The notes beneath the pieces were generated by a model. That model made no database searches. It was not told the DNA's origin and saw only the letters and a list, made by a program, of their open reading frames with translations. This document shows positions 36,195 through 44,931 of a stretch of 64,000 nt of DNA, in pieces. The stretch is from positions 1 through 64,000 of the forward strand of contig MKVF01000018.1 of NCBI GenBank assembly GCA_001899145.1, in the 5' to 3' direction. How positions within the stretch are numbered: the first letter of the stretch is position 1; each line of letters begins with the position of its first letter. This DNA is from Flavobacteriia bacterium 40-80 (GTDB taxonomy: Bacteria > Bacteroidota > Bacteroidia > Flavobacteriales_D > Crocinitomicaceae). A program made the translations under genes and the position numbers.

Positions 36195-37211
36195 ATGACA
36201 GATAAGCAACACATACGGCAGCTACTGGACAATTATATCCGTGGTCAGTACACAAGGCAACAGCTTGACGAACTGCTACGTCACAGCACACAGACAGAGG
36301 ATGAGCACACGGTCGGCGAACTGATCGAACAGTACCTTGCGGAGCTGGACACAGAAGATCTGTCGCAGACAGACAGGCTGAGCAAGCTACTGAACCGCAC
36401 CGACAGGAAGATCAGGGAAGCCATACCGTTACCTGATCCGGTGACAGACATTCCGTCCGGCAAGCGCAGAGGCTTTCCCGGTCGATGGATGGCCGTAGCC
36501 GCATTGTTGATTACAGCTCTTTCATTTTCGCTGTATATGCTGCTGTACAATGCACCTGTACAGACGATCCGTATCACGGCTGACGGGACCGTAGCACAGC
36601 AGGTAGATCTACCGGACGGAAGCCAGGTGTGGCTCAATGCAGGTGCGACACTCACATACCCCGAAAAGTTCGACACTGACACACGGGCGATCACACTATC
36701 CGACGGACAGGCGTACTTCGATATAGCCCGGGACGAGAAGCGGCCGTTTACCGTAGATGCAGGTGCATTATCCGTACAGGTACTGGGTACTGCCTTCGAG
36801 ATCACCAGCTACAACAATATGGAACATGCCAGCGTAGCGGTACAGCGAGGCAAGGTCAATGTATCACCGGGACATATGGTCAGCACCCCCGGAACCATCC
36901 TGACCGCAAACCAGAAAGCAACGGTCAATACCAGGACCGGAACTGTGGAAACCACGGACATCAATACGGATGATATAGCCGGCTGGAAAGATAACCGATT
37001 AGTGTTTTCAAGCGACGATTTTGCGACTGTGATCGAAGCCATACAACGCAAGTATAACGTCACTATTGACCTTAAAAAATCCGCACTACTACAGGAAAAA
37101 ATAACGCTGCGACTGGACGATCAACCTGTCCGCACAGCCCTCGAAATATTAAGTATATCCAGCAATTTTAAATATGAACTTGCCAATGACAGCACCATCA
37201 TAATTAAATGA
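36195..37211 (+). CDS. FecR-family anti-sigma factor
   Basis: From the ATG at 36195 this is 338 residues. Longer in-frame starts exist, but they run into the sigma gene and give an untypical N-terminus. The cytoplasmic part (residues 1-95) starts MTDKQHIRQLLDNYIRGQYT. One membrane helix follows near 97-117 (WMAVAALLITALSFSLYMLL). The periplasmic FecR domain includes LPDGSQVWLNAGATLTYPEK and GQAYFDIARDEKRPFTVDAG. A C-terminal DUF4974-type domain contains YNVTIDLKKSALLQEKITLR. It would hold the ECF sigma factor until signalled by the STN domain of the downstream SusC. Confidence 0.93.
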   Translation: MTDKQHIRQLLDNYIRGQYTRQQLDELLRHSTQTEDEHTVGELIEQYLAELDTEDLSQTDRLSKLLNRTDRKIREAIPLPDPVTDIPSGKRRGFPGRWMAVAALLITALSFSLYMLLYNAPVQTIRITADGTVAQQVDLPDGSQVWLNAGATLTYPEKFDTDTRAITLSDGQAYFDIARDEKRPFTVDAGALSVQVLGTAFEITSYNNMEHASVAVQRGKVNVSPGHMVSTPGTILTANQKATVNTRTGTVETTDINTDDIAGWKDNRLVFSSDDFATVIEAIQRKYNVTIDLKKSALLQEKITLRLDDQPVRTALEILSISSNFKYELANDSTIIIK

Positions 37212-37265
37212 CCCACGGATCACCATTCGAGGAATGGAAGTCTGTAAGAAGAGTTTATAAAAAAA

Positions 37266-37305
37266 GCCCGTTGCACGGAAAGATTGGAAGCCTTTGGCAA
37301 CGGGC
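37266..37305. promoter_or_regulatory. Stem-loop in the leader before the susC-like gene
   Basis: GCCCGTTGC (37266-37274) pairs exactly with GCAACGGGC (37297-37305) around a 22-base loop. It sits 29 bases before the ATG at 37335. On the plus strand no T-run follows, so it is more likely an RNA stability or leader structure; on the minus strand a T-run follows it, so it could stop antisense transcripts. Confidence 0.6.
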
Positions 37306-37334
37306 AGTGTTCAACTAAATCAAACATTACAAAA

Positions 37335-40300
37335 ATGAGAAATACTTATGGTATTACAATACCGTACAGAAAAATTATGCGTATCTCATCCCTGCTCATC
37401 TGCATACAGCTTTTTGCAGCGTACCTGTTCGCCGCACATACGAGTACGGCACAGCGGATCAGTGTGGAGACTGACCGTGCAACCGTGCGCGAAGTATTCA
37501 GGCAGATAGAGAAGCAGGCGAACATTACCTTCTCCTATCAGGAGAGCACATTGGCTGATGTACCTCCTTTGACACTCCGTATCAGCAACAAGTCCCTGCC
37601 CGAAGCGCTTAGTGAGATCAGCAAGCAGGCTAAACTCGACTTCAAACAAGTCGGCAAAGTCATAGCCGTCTCAAAGGTCAAAGCTAAGCCTGTACAAACA
37701 CTTAGACCTAAACCACAAGATAATACCAATGAGAAACCCACCGTCGAACAGCAACAGCCCATCCGTGGCAAAGTGACTGACGAGAACGGGGAACCATTGC
37801 AGGGAGCAAGTGTACGGGTACAGGGTACACAGGTCCAGACATCCACAGATGCAGAGGGCATTTTTACATTACCCCCTCAATACAATAATGCTTCGCTTGA
37901 GATCTCTTATCTGGGTTTCGATACATATCGTGTCCTGGCCAAGAACGTCGAAGTGGTAAAGCTCCAGAAGAGTGAAGCATCTATACAGGAAATAAATATC
38001 GCAGTCAGTACCGGATACCAGACCTTACCAGCAGAGCGGGCAACAGGCAGCTTCGCTAAGGTGGATAATGAATTATTTAATCGGCAAGTCAGTACAGATG
38101 TAATAAGTAGGCTCAAAGCCATTGCACCCAGTATTCTGTTTGATGAACGTGGCGGAACACCGAGATTAACGATACGAGGTATATCCACGATATTCGGAAA
38201 CGATCAACCTCTAATCGTTGTTGACGGATTTGTCTATGACGGAGATATACAGAATATCAATCCCAATGATGTAGAAGACATAGACATATTACGTGACGCA
38301 GCAGCAGCAAGTATCTGGGGAGTACGTGCCGGCAATGGTGTAGTAGTCATCAAGACGAAGCGAGGGCAGACAGATCAACCTATGAAAATCGAACTTAATA
38401 GCAACGTCAATATAGGTCAAAAGCCTGATATGTTCTATCAATCACAGATGACGCCAACCGACTTTATAGACTTAGAGATCGACCTATTTGATAGAGGCTA
38501 CTACAATGGTGATATTAATAATACCACTTCCCGGCCACCACTTAGCCCGGTAGTAGAGATATTGGCACTAAAGCGAAGCAATACGATAACCGAAGCAGAA
38601 GCAAACAGGCAGATCGACGCACTGAGAAACAACGATGTAAGAAATGACTTATCCCGCTACTTTTATCAGAACAGCTTGAACCAACAATACAACCTAAACA
38701 TGCGTGGCGGATCAGGTAAACATACCTACTATATAAGCGGTGGCTATGATCGTAACCTGTCCTCGCAGATCGGCAACAACTATAATCGTCTATCTCTCAA
38801 TACGCAGCAGACATTCACTCCGATCAAGAACTTGGATATAAACGGACGTTTTTCATATATGCAAAGTAATTCGTCACTAAACAGAACTGTCGATGAAATA
38901 AAGTTGGGAGCAAGAAATATTTATCCTTATGCGAGTCTCATAGATGATGAGGGAAACCATCTGCCCATTGCTAACAAGTATAGGATGCTCTATGTACAGA
39001 ATGCCGAAAATTTAGGACTGCTTAATTGGCAATACGTACCTCTGGATGAACTCAATAATCGAAATAACCAAAATACATTAGTAGAAAATCGCTTTGCGGC
39101 AAATGTAAAATACACCTTTATCAAAGGATTGGCCGCTGAAGCCAGCTACCAATACTTGCGACAAAGCGGGAATGGTAGAAATGAACAGAATATGGAGAGT
39201 TTCTTTACACGTGATTTGATTAATAGCTATACTTCTATATTTAGTAATCGGATCAAGCGAAACATTCCGGAAGGAGCAATCTTAGATTTCAGTAATTCGG
39301 TGCTAAATTCCCAAACCGGACGGGCTGCAATAACTTATAATGGAGAAGTAGCTGCTAAGCACGAGATAGCCGCTATTGCTGGCTTTGAAGTCCGTGAAGT
39401 TACAAGCAAAGGAAACCGCAGTAGATTATACGGCTATGATGAACTGACAGGTACTTCGTTAGCGATCAATTACGATTCGTTGTACAGGACATTACCTGCC
39501 AACACATTGATCCGTATCCCCCTCAGCGAAGGCGTATCCAATATTTTGGATCGTTTCAGATCATTCTTTGCAAATGCTTCTTATACATACAATAATAAAT
39601 ATACTGTGTCAGGGAGCGCACGTATAGATCAATCCAACTTATTTGGGGTAAGTACCAACCTGAAATCTGTACCCTTATGGTCCGCAGGATTGAAATACAG
39701 TATAGATAAAGAAGAATTTTATAAGGTTGATTGGCTTCCTATGCTAAAAGTAAGAGCGACCTACGGGTATAACGGTAATCTGGACAACACCGTCACAGCA
39801 TACACCACTGCTGGAACAACTACCACAGCTTTCACAGGGCAGAGAGCAGCAGTATTACGTAATCCTCCAAACACCAATTTACGTTGGGAAAGATCTGCCA
39901 TGTTCAATGCAGCAATAGATTTTGGGTTAAAGAACAACCGCTTATCAGGTAGTGTAGAATACTTCACACGCAAAGGTACAGACCTTATCGGCAACGGTCC
40001 ACTAAATTCTATAACAGGATTTACCGCATTTAAAGGAAACGTAGCCAGTATGAAAGGAAAAGGTGTAGATATTATTCTTAATAGCATTAACATTCTCAAA
40101 CCAATCAAATGGTCAACTACCTTTATGTATAGTTACGCAGCGGATGAGATAACAGATTATCAAATTAAGCCAAACTTAGCTCTTTACTATTCTGATGCCA
40201 GTGTAGGTAGATATAACTTTGACTACTCTCCCGTAGAAGGTAAACCTCTATTCAACCTCTTTAGCAATCGTTGGGCGGGTTTAAACCCGGATACAGGTGA

Positions 40301-40877
40301 TCCGCAAGGTTATCTGGATGGAGAAGTCAGCACCAATTATGCCGCTATGTCCACCGCAGCGAGTAATGCGCCCCTTGACCTCTTAGTGTATAGTGGTACA
40401 GTATTACCCCCATCCTTCGGAGCCATTCGTAATATATTTGACTATAAGCAGTTTTCCCTTTCATTTAATGTGTCCTTTCGTTACGGTCATGTTTTTCGCA
40501 GGAATGGTATCAACTACACTTCTTTGCTGTCATACTACCAAACTCATGCGGAATTTGCGGATCGTTGGCAGAATCCGGGAGATGAATTACAGACTAATAT
40601 ACCTTCGATGGTTTACCCGGCAAACAGTAATCGAGATATATTTTACGGTAGGTCAGAAATCAGAATAGAAAAGGGCGATCATATCCGCTTACAGGACATT
40701 AACCTCTCTTATACTTTCCGTCCTGTTCATTTGTCAACAATAAAAGGAATTTCGGCATTTGTGTATGCGAATAATGTAGGCATACTATGGAAAGCCACCG
40801 AAGTCGATATTGACCCGGACTATCCGACAATGAAATTACCATTAACAACCGCTATAGGATTTAGAGCTAATCTTTAA
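37335..40877 (+). CDS. SusC/RagA-family TonB-dependent receptor with STN signalling domain
   Basis: From the ATG at 37335 this is 1180 residues; an in-frame ATG at 37284 would run through the leader hairpin. It has a signal peptide (LLICIQLFAAYLFAAHTSTA). The STN (secretin/TonB N-terminal) domain at about 40-95 includes REVFRQIEKQANITFSYQES. A carboxypeptidase-like regulatory domain at about 140-210 has GKVTDENGEPLQGASVRVQG. The plug has IDILRDAAAASIWGVRAGNG, then VVVIKTKRG. The rest is the beta barrel, which ends KLPLTTAIGFRANL. It imports a bulky ligand across the outer membrane with SusD. The STN domain signals to FecR. The ligand is unknown. Confidence 0.95.
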   Translation: MRNTYGITIPYRKIMRISSLLICIQLFAAYLFAAHTSTAQRISVETDRATVREVFRQIEKQANITFSYQESTLADVPPLTLRISNKSLPEALSEISKQAKLDFKQVGKVIAVSKVKAKPVQTLRPKPQDNTNEKPTVEQQQPIRGKVTDENGEPLQGASVRVQGTQVQTSTDAEGIFTLPPQYNNASLEISYLGFDTYRVLAKNVEVVKLQKSEASIQEINIAVSTGYQTLPAERATGSFAKVDNELFNRQVSTDVISRLKAIAPSILFDERGGTPRLTIRGISTIFGNDQPLIVVDGFVYDGDIQNINPNDVEDIDILRDAAAASIWGVRAGNGVVVIKTKRGQTDQPMKIELNSNVNIGQKPDMFYQSQMTPTDFIDLEIDLFDRGYYNGDINNTTSRPPLSPVVEILALKRSNTITEAEANRQIDALRNNDVRNDLSRYFYQNSLNQQYNLNMRGGSGKHTYYISGGYDRNLSSQIGNNYNRLSLNTQQTFTPIKNLDINGRFSYMQSNSSLNRTVDEIKLGARNIYPYASLIDDEGNHLPIANKYRMLYVQNAENLGLLNWQYVPLDELNNRNNQNTLVENRFAANVKYTFIKGLAAEASYQYLRQSGNGRNEQNMESFFTRDLINSYTSIFSNRIKRNIPEGAILDFSNSVLNSQTGRAAITYNGEVAAKHEIAAIAGFEVREVTSKGNRSRLYGYDELTGTSLAINYDSLYRTLPANTLIRIPLSEGVSNILDRFRSFFANASYTYNNKYTVSGSARIDQSNLFGVSTNLKSVPLWSAGLKYSIDKEEFYKVDWLPMLKVRATYGYNGNLDNTVTAYTTAGTTTTAFTGQRAAVLRNPPNTNLRWERSAMFNAAIDFGLKNNRLSGSVEYFTRKGTDLIGNGPLNSITGFTAFKGNVASMKGKGVDIILNSINILKPIKWSTTFMYSYAADEITDYQIKPNLALYYSDASVGRYNFDYSPVEGKPLFNLFSNRWAGLNPDTGDPQGYLDGEVSTNYAAMSTAASNAPLDLLVYSGTVLPPSFGAIRNIFDYKQFSLSFNVSFRYGHVFRRNGINYTSLLSYYQTHAEFADRWQNPGDELQTNIPSMVYPANSNRDIFYGRSEIRIEKGDHIRLQDINLSYTFRPVHLSTIKGISAFVYANNVGILWKATEVDIDPDYPTMKLPLTTAIGFRANL

Positions 40878-40887
40878 ATACAACACT

Positions 40888-42246
40888 ATGAAAAAGATAT
40901 TTTACATTATAATTTTCGTTCTCTTAACCTCTTGCCGCAAGGACTGGCTGGAAGCCAAACGTGACATTTCTGTTATCGTACCTACTACTTTGGTGGATAT
41001 GAGATTATTGCTAAATTATCATATAACAACTGCTTCAGATGGCAGATCTATCTCTGAATTTCTTGCAGATGATTATTTCCTAACGACAACTTACTATAAT
41101 GGACGGACTGATACGGAGCGGGGTCTATATCTCTGGAACTATGAAAATTTCAAGGGAACACCTTTTTCTGTGCCGGACTGGGATAAATCCTATGAACAGA
41201 TTTTGTATGCGAATGTCATATTGGAAGGTTTAAGGAAAATAGATCGAACCACCGATAATCAGGTGGAATATGATGATGTAAAAGGCAGTGCATTGGTACG
41301 TAGAAGTCGTTCATTTTTTGCTCTGGCAGGACAATTCGCAAAACCCTATATTGAAGCGACAGCAAGCCAGGAACTTGGGATCCCGTTGAAATTGTCCCCA
41401 GACATCAATGAGCCCATTATACGGGCGACACTACAACAAACTTACGATCGCATTACTGATGATTTGAAAGAAGCGGCTGGACTATTGAAACCTGTGCCAG
41501 CTTATAAAACAGATAGTTCCCGACCTGCTGCCTATGGATTATTGGCACGAGTCTATTTAAGTATGGGTAAATATGGAGATGCCTATCACTATGCTGACTT
41601 GTGTCTAAAGGAAACTAATACTCTTTTGGATTACAACACGCTAAATACTACTCCCGCATACCCAATTCCCGCATGGCAAAATAATCCGGAAATCATTATG
41701 TTCGGTCAGGTAGCTACATTATACGGTGCTTTTACCTTTTCCAACTCCAATACACCAAGAGAAATATATGATCTCTACGACGAGTATGACCTAAGAAAGA
41801 AAGTTTTCTTTGTACTGAATGCAAACAATGAATATGGGTTTAGAGGAACTTATTGCTCCAGCACATATCATTTTACAGGTATTGCCACTGATGAGATGCT
41901 TCTTATCCGTGCGGAGTGTGCCGCTCGTGCAAATGATGTAGATGAAGCTATGCGGGATTTGAACACACTGCTGGAGAAACGATTTGTTAGCGGAAAATTT
42001 CAGGGATATACTGCCGGTGATGCTGATGAAGCATTAAGGATTGTATTAACAGAAAGAAGAAAGGAATTACTCCGCAGAGGACTACGGTGGTCAGACCTAC
42101 GAAGGTTAAACCAGGATGGTCGTTTTCAGACTACGCTTAAAAGAACGATTGATGGACAGGAATACACACTGGCACCGAATAGTCCTTCATATACGCTCCC
42201 GATACCTCAATACGTGATTGAAAGTAGTGGAATACCACAAAACTAA
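40888..42246 (+). CDS. SusD/RagB-family surface lipoprotein
   Basis: This is a 452-residue lipoprotein. MKKIFYIIIFVLLTSCRKDW gives a lipobox with Cys16. The TPR-like SusD core is seen in YGLLARVYLSMGKYGDAYHY and in the C-terminal signature LTERRKELLRRGLRWSDLRR. It ends YTLPIPQYVIESSGIPQN, the usual SusD end (PIPxxEI type). It forms the lid on the SusC partner and binds the ligand outside the cell. It starts 10 bases after the susC stop, so the two are coupled. Confidence 0.95.
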   Translation: MKKIFYIIIFVLLTSCRKDWLEAKRDISVIVPTTLVDMRLLLNYHITTASDGRSISEFLADDYFLTTTYYNGRTDTERGLYLWNYENFKGTPFSVPDWDKSYEQILYANVILEGLRKIDRTTDNQVEYDDVKGSALVRRSRSFFALAGQFAKPYIEATASQELGIPLKLSPDINEPIIRATLQQTYDRITDDLKEAAGLLKPVPAYKTDSSRPAAYGLLARVYLSMGKYGDAYHYADLCLKETNTLLDYNTLNTTPAYPIPAWQNNPEIIMFGQVATLYGAFTFSNSNTPREIYDLYDEYDLRKKVFFVLNANNEYGFRGTYCSSTYHFTGIATDEMLLIRAECAARANDVDEAMRDLNTLLEKRFVSGKFQGYTAGDADEALRIVLTERRKELLRRGLRWSDLRRLNQDGRFQTTLKRTIDGQEYTLAPNSPSYTLPIPQYVIESSGIPQN

Positions 42247-42258
42247 GACAACAGAATT

Positions 42259-43743
42259 ATGAATGGAAATTACTTTAAACAACTGAATGTATTGTTCTTA
42301 CTTGTCCTTATTTTCGCTTCCAAATACAATTATAGTCAGGAAAATAATAGTATTAAAACTACAATAACCGGATATATCCCCGCTTACAAAGATTCCATCG
42401 GTGAGGTAACTCTAAAGCTTTTACAGGACTCTGGACCCAAGGCTTTCATCAGTAGATATGAACTATCCACAAAACTGGTTAATGGACGCTTTAGATTAGA
42501 CATTCCCCTTGACGGTGTAAAATGTGTCAGTTTATATCTTAATGGTAAAAACCTGCTTATTGCAAAAGGAGGATTTGCAGTATCTGGTTTTTTCATTGAG
42601 CCAGCAGACAGCCTTCATCTTAACATACGTGATTTTGGGATTACTAACATTGTATGTTCAGGAAAAGGATTTGAGAAGTTCGATTTAGCTTTAAAATTTC
42701 ACAATTACAAGATGAACTCAGTCAAGACAAGGGTAAGAGAAACAGATTTGTTTAAAAGAGCACAACAAGTATTTGATCAAATAGATTCCATTAAGGCTCT
42801 GACAAGCACTTATAATAGTGTGATTGAAAAACATGCGTTAAAAATGATTTGTTCTGATTACATAACAAAATCATTAGAATCTTTGTTGCGAGATAAGTAC
42901 CTGCGAGATCCGCTGAGCGAGGAAATTAGATCAATGTATAACTTACTTTCAGAAAGGAACGATGTTTTTTCATTACTGCTACAACATTCACCAAAGGATG
43001 CCGTACAAATACAGAGTTTAAACTTTGTATTAGAAGACTATGGCTTTTTTGTATTAGCGCAACGAGAGAGAAAGCCACAAGTTGGAAAACCTGCTCCTCA
43101 AAAAATCTATACCTTTTTGAATTATTTCTACAAAGATGCCCCTGTGAAAGACTATATATTATATTCGTTTTTATATCGGTATATTTATAAATATGGCTGG
43201 ACAGATGGAGTAGAAAAGTCTGTGGACATCTTTCTCGGACAGGTAGATGAAGATGAGTTACATTATGCCCGGTTGAAAAATCAGCCCAGACAGGAATACT
43301 TAAAAGGGCAGGAAGCTTTGGACTTTTCTTTATTTGATACTTTGGGAAATATACACCACCTTAGTGATTTCAAAGGTAAAGTGGTTGTGATTGATTTCTG
43401 GTTTACTGGATGTGTAGGTTGTGCATACCTTTCTGAGGTTTTAAATAAAATAGAAGACCAATATAAAAACAACAATATTGTGTTTATTTCTATTAATGTT
43501 GACAATAGTGTTGAAAGGTGGAAAAATGGAATAGGTAAGTTTTCCAGTATAGGTTCTTTGCAGCTAAACACCAATGGCTTTGACAGACAAAATCCGCACC
43601 CATTTTTGCATGAAAACAAAGTGTATTCTTATCCTACGCTAACCATTATTGATAAAGAGGGAAAATACATCTATAACATAGCACCTGATCCCCGAAGAGA
43701 ACAAGAAAAGTTTCTGAATGCAATCAATTCAGCTCTTCAATAA
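42259..43743 (+). CDS. TlpA-like thioredoxin-fold protein
   Basis: This is a 494-residue exported protein with signal segment LNVLFLLVLIFASKYNYSQ. Residues 30-330 are an N-terminal domain of the kind found before TlpA domains in Bacteroidota (DUF4369-like beta part, then helices). The C-terminal thioredoxin domain starts FSLFDTLGNIHHLSDFKGKV, has the redox motif CVGC within FWFTGCVGCAYLSEV near residues 382-386, and ends with YSYPTLTIIDKEGKYIYNIA, which supplies the cis-Pro (YPT). It would reduce or isomerise disulfides in the periplasm. It is the third gene of the SusCD operon and likely acts with the convergent mauE-like gene. Confidence 0.9.
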   Translation: MNGNYFKQLNVLFLLVLIFASKYNYSQENNSIKTTITGYIPAYKDSIGEVTLKLLQDSGPKAFISRYELSTKLVNGRFRLDIPLDGVKCVSLYLNGKNLLIAKGGFAVSGFFIEPADSLHLNIRDFGITNIVCSGKGFEKFDLALKFHNYKMNSVKTRVRETDLFKRAQQVFDQIDSIKALTSTYNSVIEKHALKMICSDYITKSLESLLRDKYLRDPLSEEIRSMYNLLSERNDVFSLLLQHSPKDAVQIQSLNFVLEDYGFFVLAQRERKPQVGKPAPQKIYTFLNYFYKDAPVKDYILYSFLYRYIYKYGWTDGVEKSVDIFLGQVDEDELHYARLKNQPRQEYLKGQEALDFSLFDTLGNIHHLSDFKGKVVVIDFWFTGCVGCAYLSEVLNKIEDQYKNNNIVFISINVDNSVERWKNGIGKFSSIGSLQLNTNGFDRQNPHPFLHENKVYSYPTLTIIDKEGKYIYNIAPDPRREQEKFLNAINSALQ

Positions 43744-43751
43744 AAATTAAG

Positions 43752-43787
43752 TAACCGTTGGCAGCAATAAGAAGCTGCCAACGGTTA
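43752..43787. terminator. Strong bidirectional terminator after the SusCD-TlpA operon
   Basis: TAACCGTTGGCAG (43752-43764) and CTGCCAACGGTTA (43775-43787) form a perfect 13-bp stem with a 10-base loop. T-rich and A-rich runs lie on either side. It separates the convergent tlpA-like and small-peptide genes. Confidence 0.9.
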
Positions 43788-43790
43788 TTT

Positions 43791-44060
43791 TTACAAACGA
43801 TCGCCATATATAGGCGGAGTACTTGTTGGAGTAGCGTTTCCATTTTCAATAAGAAACTCTTTTGCACACACATTTTCATTTGGGCTACTACAGTCAGGCC
43901 CTGATGGTGGAGCTGGATCTCCTGGCACATCGGGATTTTCAGGATCTACATAAAACCATCCCGTTGATTCATCATGGCTCTCTTTCACAGTAAAAGAAAC
44001 CATTCCCGCTGCACCTAATACAAAGGCAGCTGCTGTTAAAATTGTCATTACTTTTTTCAT
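43791..44060 (-). CDS. Small exported cysteine peptide (DUF6520-like)
   Basis: This is an 89-residue protein with a signal peptide (MTILTAAAFVLGAAGMVSFT). The short mature part is rich in Pro and Gly (YVDPENPDVPGDPAPPSGPD) and has two cysteines in DCSSPNENVCAKEFLIENG. This resembles the small DUF6520-type peptides often found near MauE-like genes in Bacteroidota, a match made by memory of size and pattern only. The two cysteines could form a disulfide handled by the adjacent redox proteins. It follows the mauE-like gene by 103 bases of structured leader. Function unknown; it may be a substrate or signal. Confidence 0.75.
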   Translation of the reverse strand: MKKVMTILTAAAFVLGAAGMVSFTVKESHDESTGWFYVDPENPDVPGDPAPPSGPDCSSPNENVCAKEFLIENGNATPTSTPPIYGDRL

Positions 44061-44081
44061 AACATTTCGTATTTAGTTTTT

Positions 44082-44150
44082 GCCTGCTATTGATCAGGTT
44101 GCAGGCGCATTTACCTGTTTCACCGATAGGCTCCGGTGACGAGCATCGTC
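44082..44150 (-). promoter_or_regulatory. Three hairpins between the mauE-like and peptide genes
   Basis: In transcript order (minus strand): a perfect 5-bp stem with 3-base loop at 44138-44150, a 4-bp stem (ACCG/CGGT) at 44122-44137, and a 6-bp stem at 44082-44106 (GCCTGC with GCAGGC). No T-run follows. They could protect or process the mRNA so that the peptide is made at a different level from the membrane protein. Confidence 0.45.
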
Positions 44151-44163
44151 GCGCAACAATATC

Positions 44164-44631
44164 TTATAGTTGATATAATTCATCTTGTGAGTGATTTTCG
44201 TATGGCTCACTGGTACCCTTATTATTCTGTCTTTCCATCCAGATCGCGAGCGAGGTCAGCAATATCCCACTCCCACAGATCAGCAAGTGCTCTTTCCAGG
44301 CTATATTGATCCGTATTCCGGCGCATGTGCAAGGAACAAAATCACTGAATAACAGTACTGTGCCTATGTACAGAGTAAAAAGCAGCAGTAAAATCCATGA
44401 AATATACAGCCCGAGCAATTTCGTTCGCGGTATGACGAGCAGCACTGCCGTCAGAAGCATGGTAATAGGTAATGACCAGGAGATCAGTCCGTGCATCCAC
44501 CCGATATAGGGCATTCGTTCGAGCTGTTTCGAGAAGGTCGCTATATCCATCACTTTGGGAATACCTGCCAGTAGCCACAGCAGTATAAGGCTGATGATGA
44601 TTAGTTGTGTGATAATTATTCTTGCTTTCAT
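44164..44631 (-). CDS. MauE/DoxX-like redox-associated membrane protein
   Basis: From the ATG at 44631 this is 155 residues; a GTG two codons earlier is less likely. It has four membrane helices (IITQLIIISLILLWLLAGIP; WSLPITMLLTAVLLVI; LGLYISWILLLLFTLYIGTV; LICGSGILLTSLAIWM). The motif VPCTCAGIRINIAWKEHLLI, with a CxC, is typical of the MauE-like family. MauE relatives help form disulfides in exported proteins. The gene is next to an exported two-cysteine peptide and a TlpA-like protein. Its promoter and a set of direct repeats lie upstream. Confidence 0.85.
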   Translation of the reverse strand: MKARIIITQLIIISLILLWLLAGIPKVMDIATFSKQLERMPYIGWMHGLISWSLPITMLLTAVLLVIPRTKLLGLYISWILLLLFTLYIGTVLLFSDFVPCTCAGIRINIAWKEHLLICGSGILLTSLAIWMERQNNKGTSEPYENHSQDELYQL

Positions 44632-44660
44632 AGGCACTTATTTTGTTTACATTTTCAATT

Positions 44661-44695
44661 AAGGAGCCTACTCGCTTTTCAGCTTTCGGCTCCTT
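44661..44695 (-). promoter_or_regulatory. Leader hairpin of the mauE-like gene
   Basis: AAGGAGCC (44661-44668) and GGCTCCTT (44688-44695) form a perfect 8-bp stem 30 bases before the ATG, inside the predicted leader of about 165 bases. It could affect translation of the mauE-like gene. Confidence 0.5.
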
Positions 44696-44803
44696 CGTCT
44701 CAGGAAGTTCTTTTAAGATTTTGGGATTGTATTGTTGTTTGTTGTTTTATGTAGATATGTAATGCGGTAATTCTGATATAATAATTAGTTAATTGCTTCT
44801 GTA

Positions 44804-44811
44804 CAAAGCTA
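44804..44811 (-). promoter_or_regulatory. -7 promoter element for the mauE-like gene
   Basis: On the minus strand this reads TAGCTTTG, a match to TAnnTTTG. No TTTG is present at the -33 position (the bases there read CCGTGCTACG), which suits a promoter that needs an activator. The direct repeats at 44852-44923 begin 40 bases upstream. Confidence 0.6.
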
Positions 44812-44851
44812 TCGTAATAAAGGATATACCCGTAGCACGGAAATTGCTCCG

Positions 44852-44923
44852 GGATGCGAAAAGACGGTTTTAGGTGTCGAATTGTATGTTTTTGGGATCG
44901 AATCGTACAAAAATGGGATCGAA
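44852..44923 (-). promoter_or_regulatory. Four 9-bp direct repeats at 21-bp spacing, candidate LytTR binding sites
   Basis: Copies on the plus strand: GGATGCGAA (44852), GGTGTCGAA (44873), GGGATCGAA (44894) and GGGATCGAA (44915). Starts are exactly 21 bases apart, two helical turns. LytTR regulators are known to bind 9-bp direct repeats separated by about 12 bp, and a LytTR gene ends 8 bases away. The array lies upstream of the mauE-like promoter at about -55 to -126. Binding by this regulator is inferred. Confidence 0.7.
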
Positions 44924-44931
44924 AAATTCGA

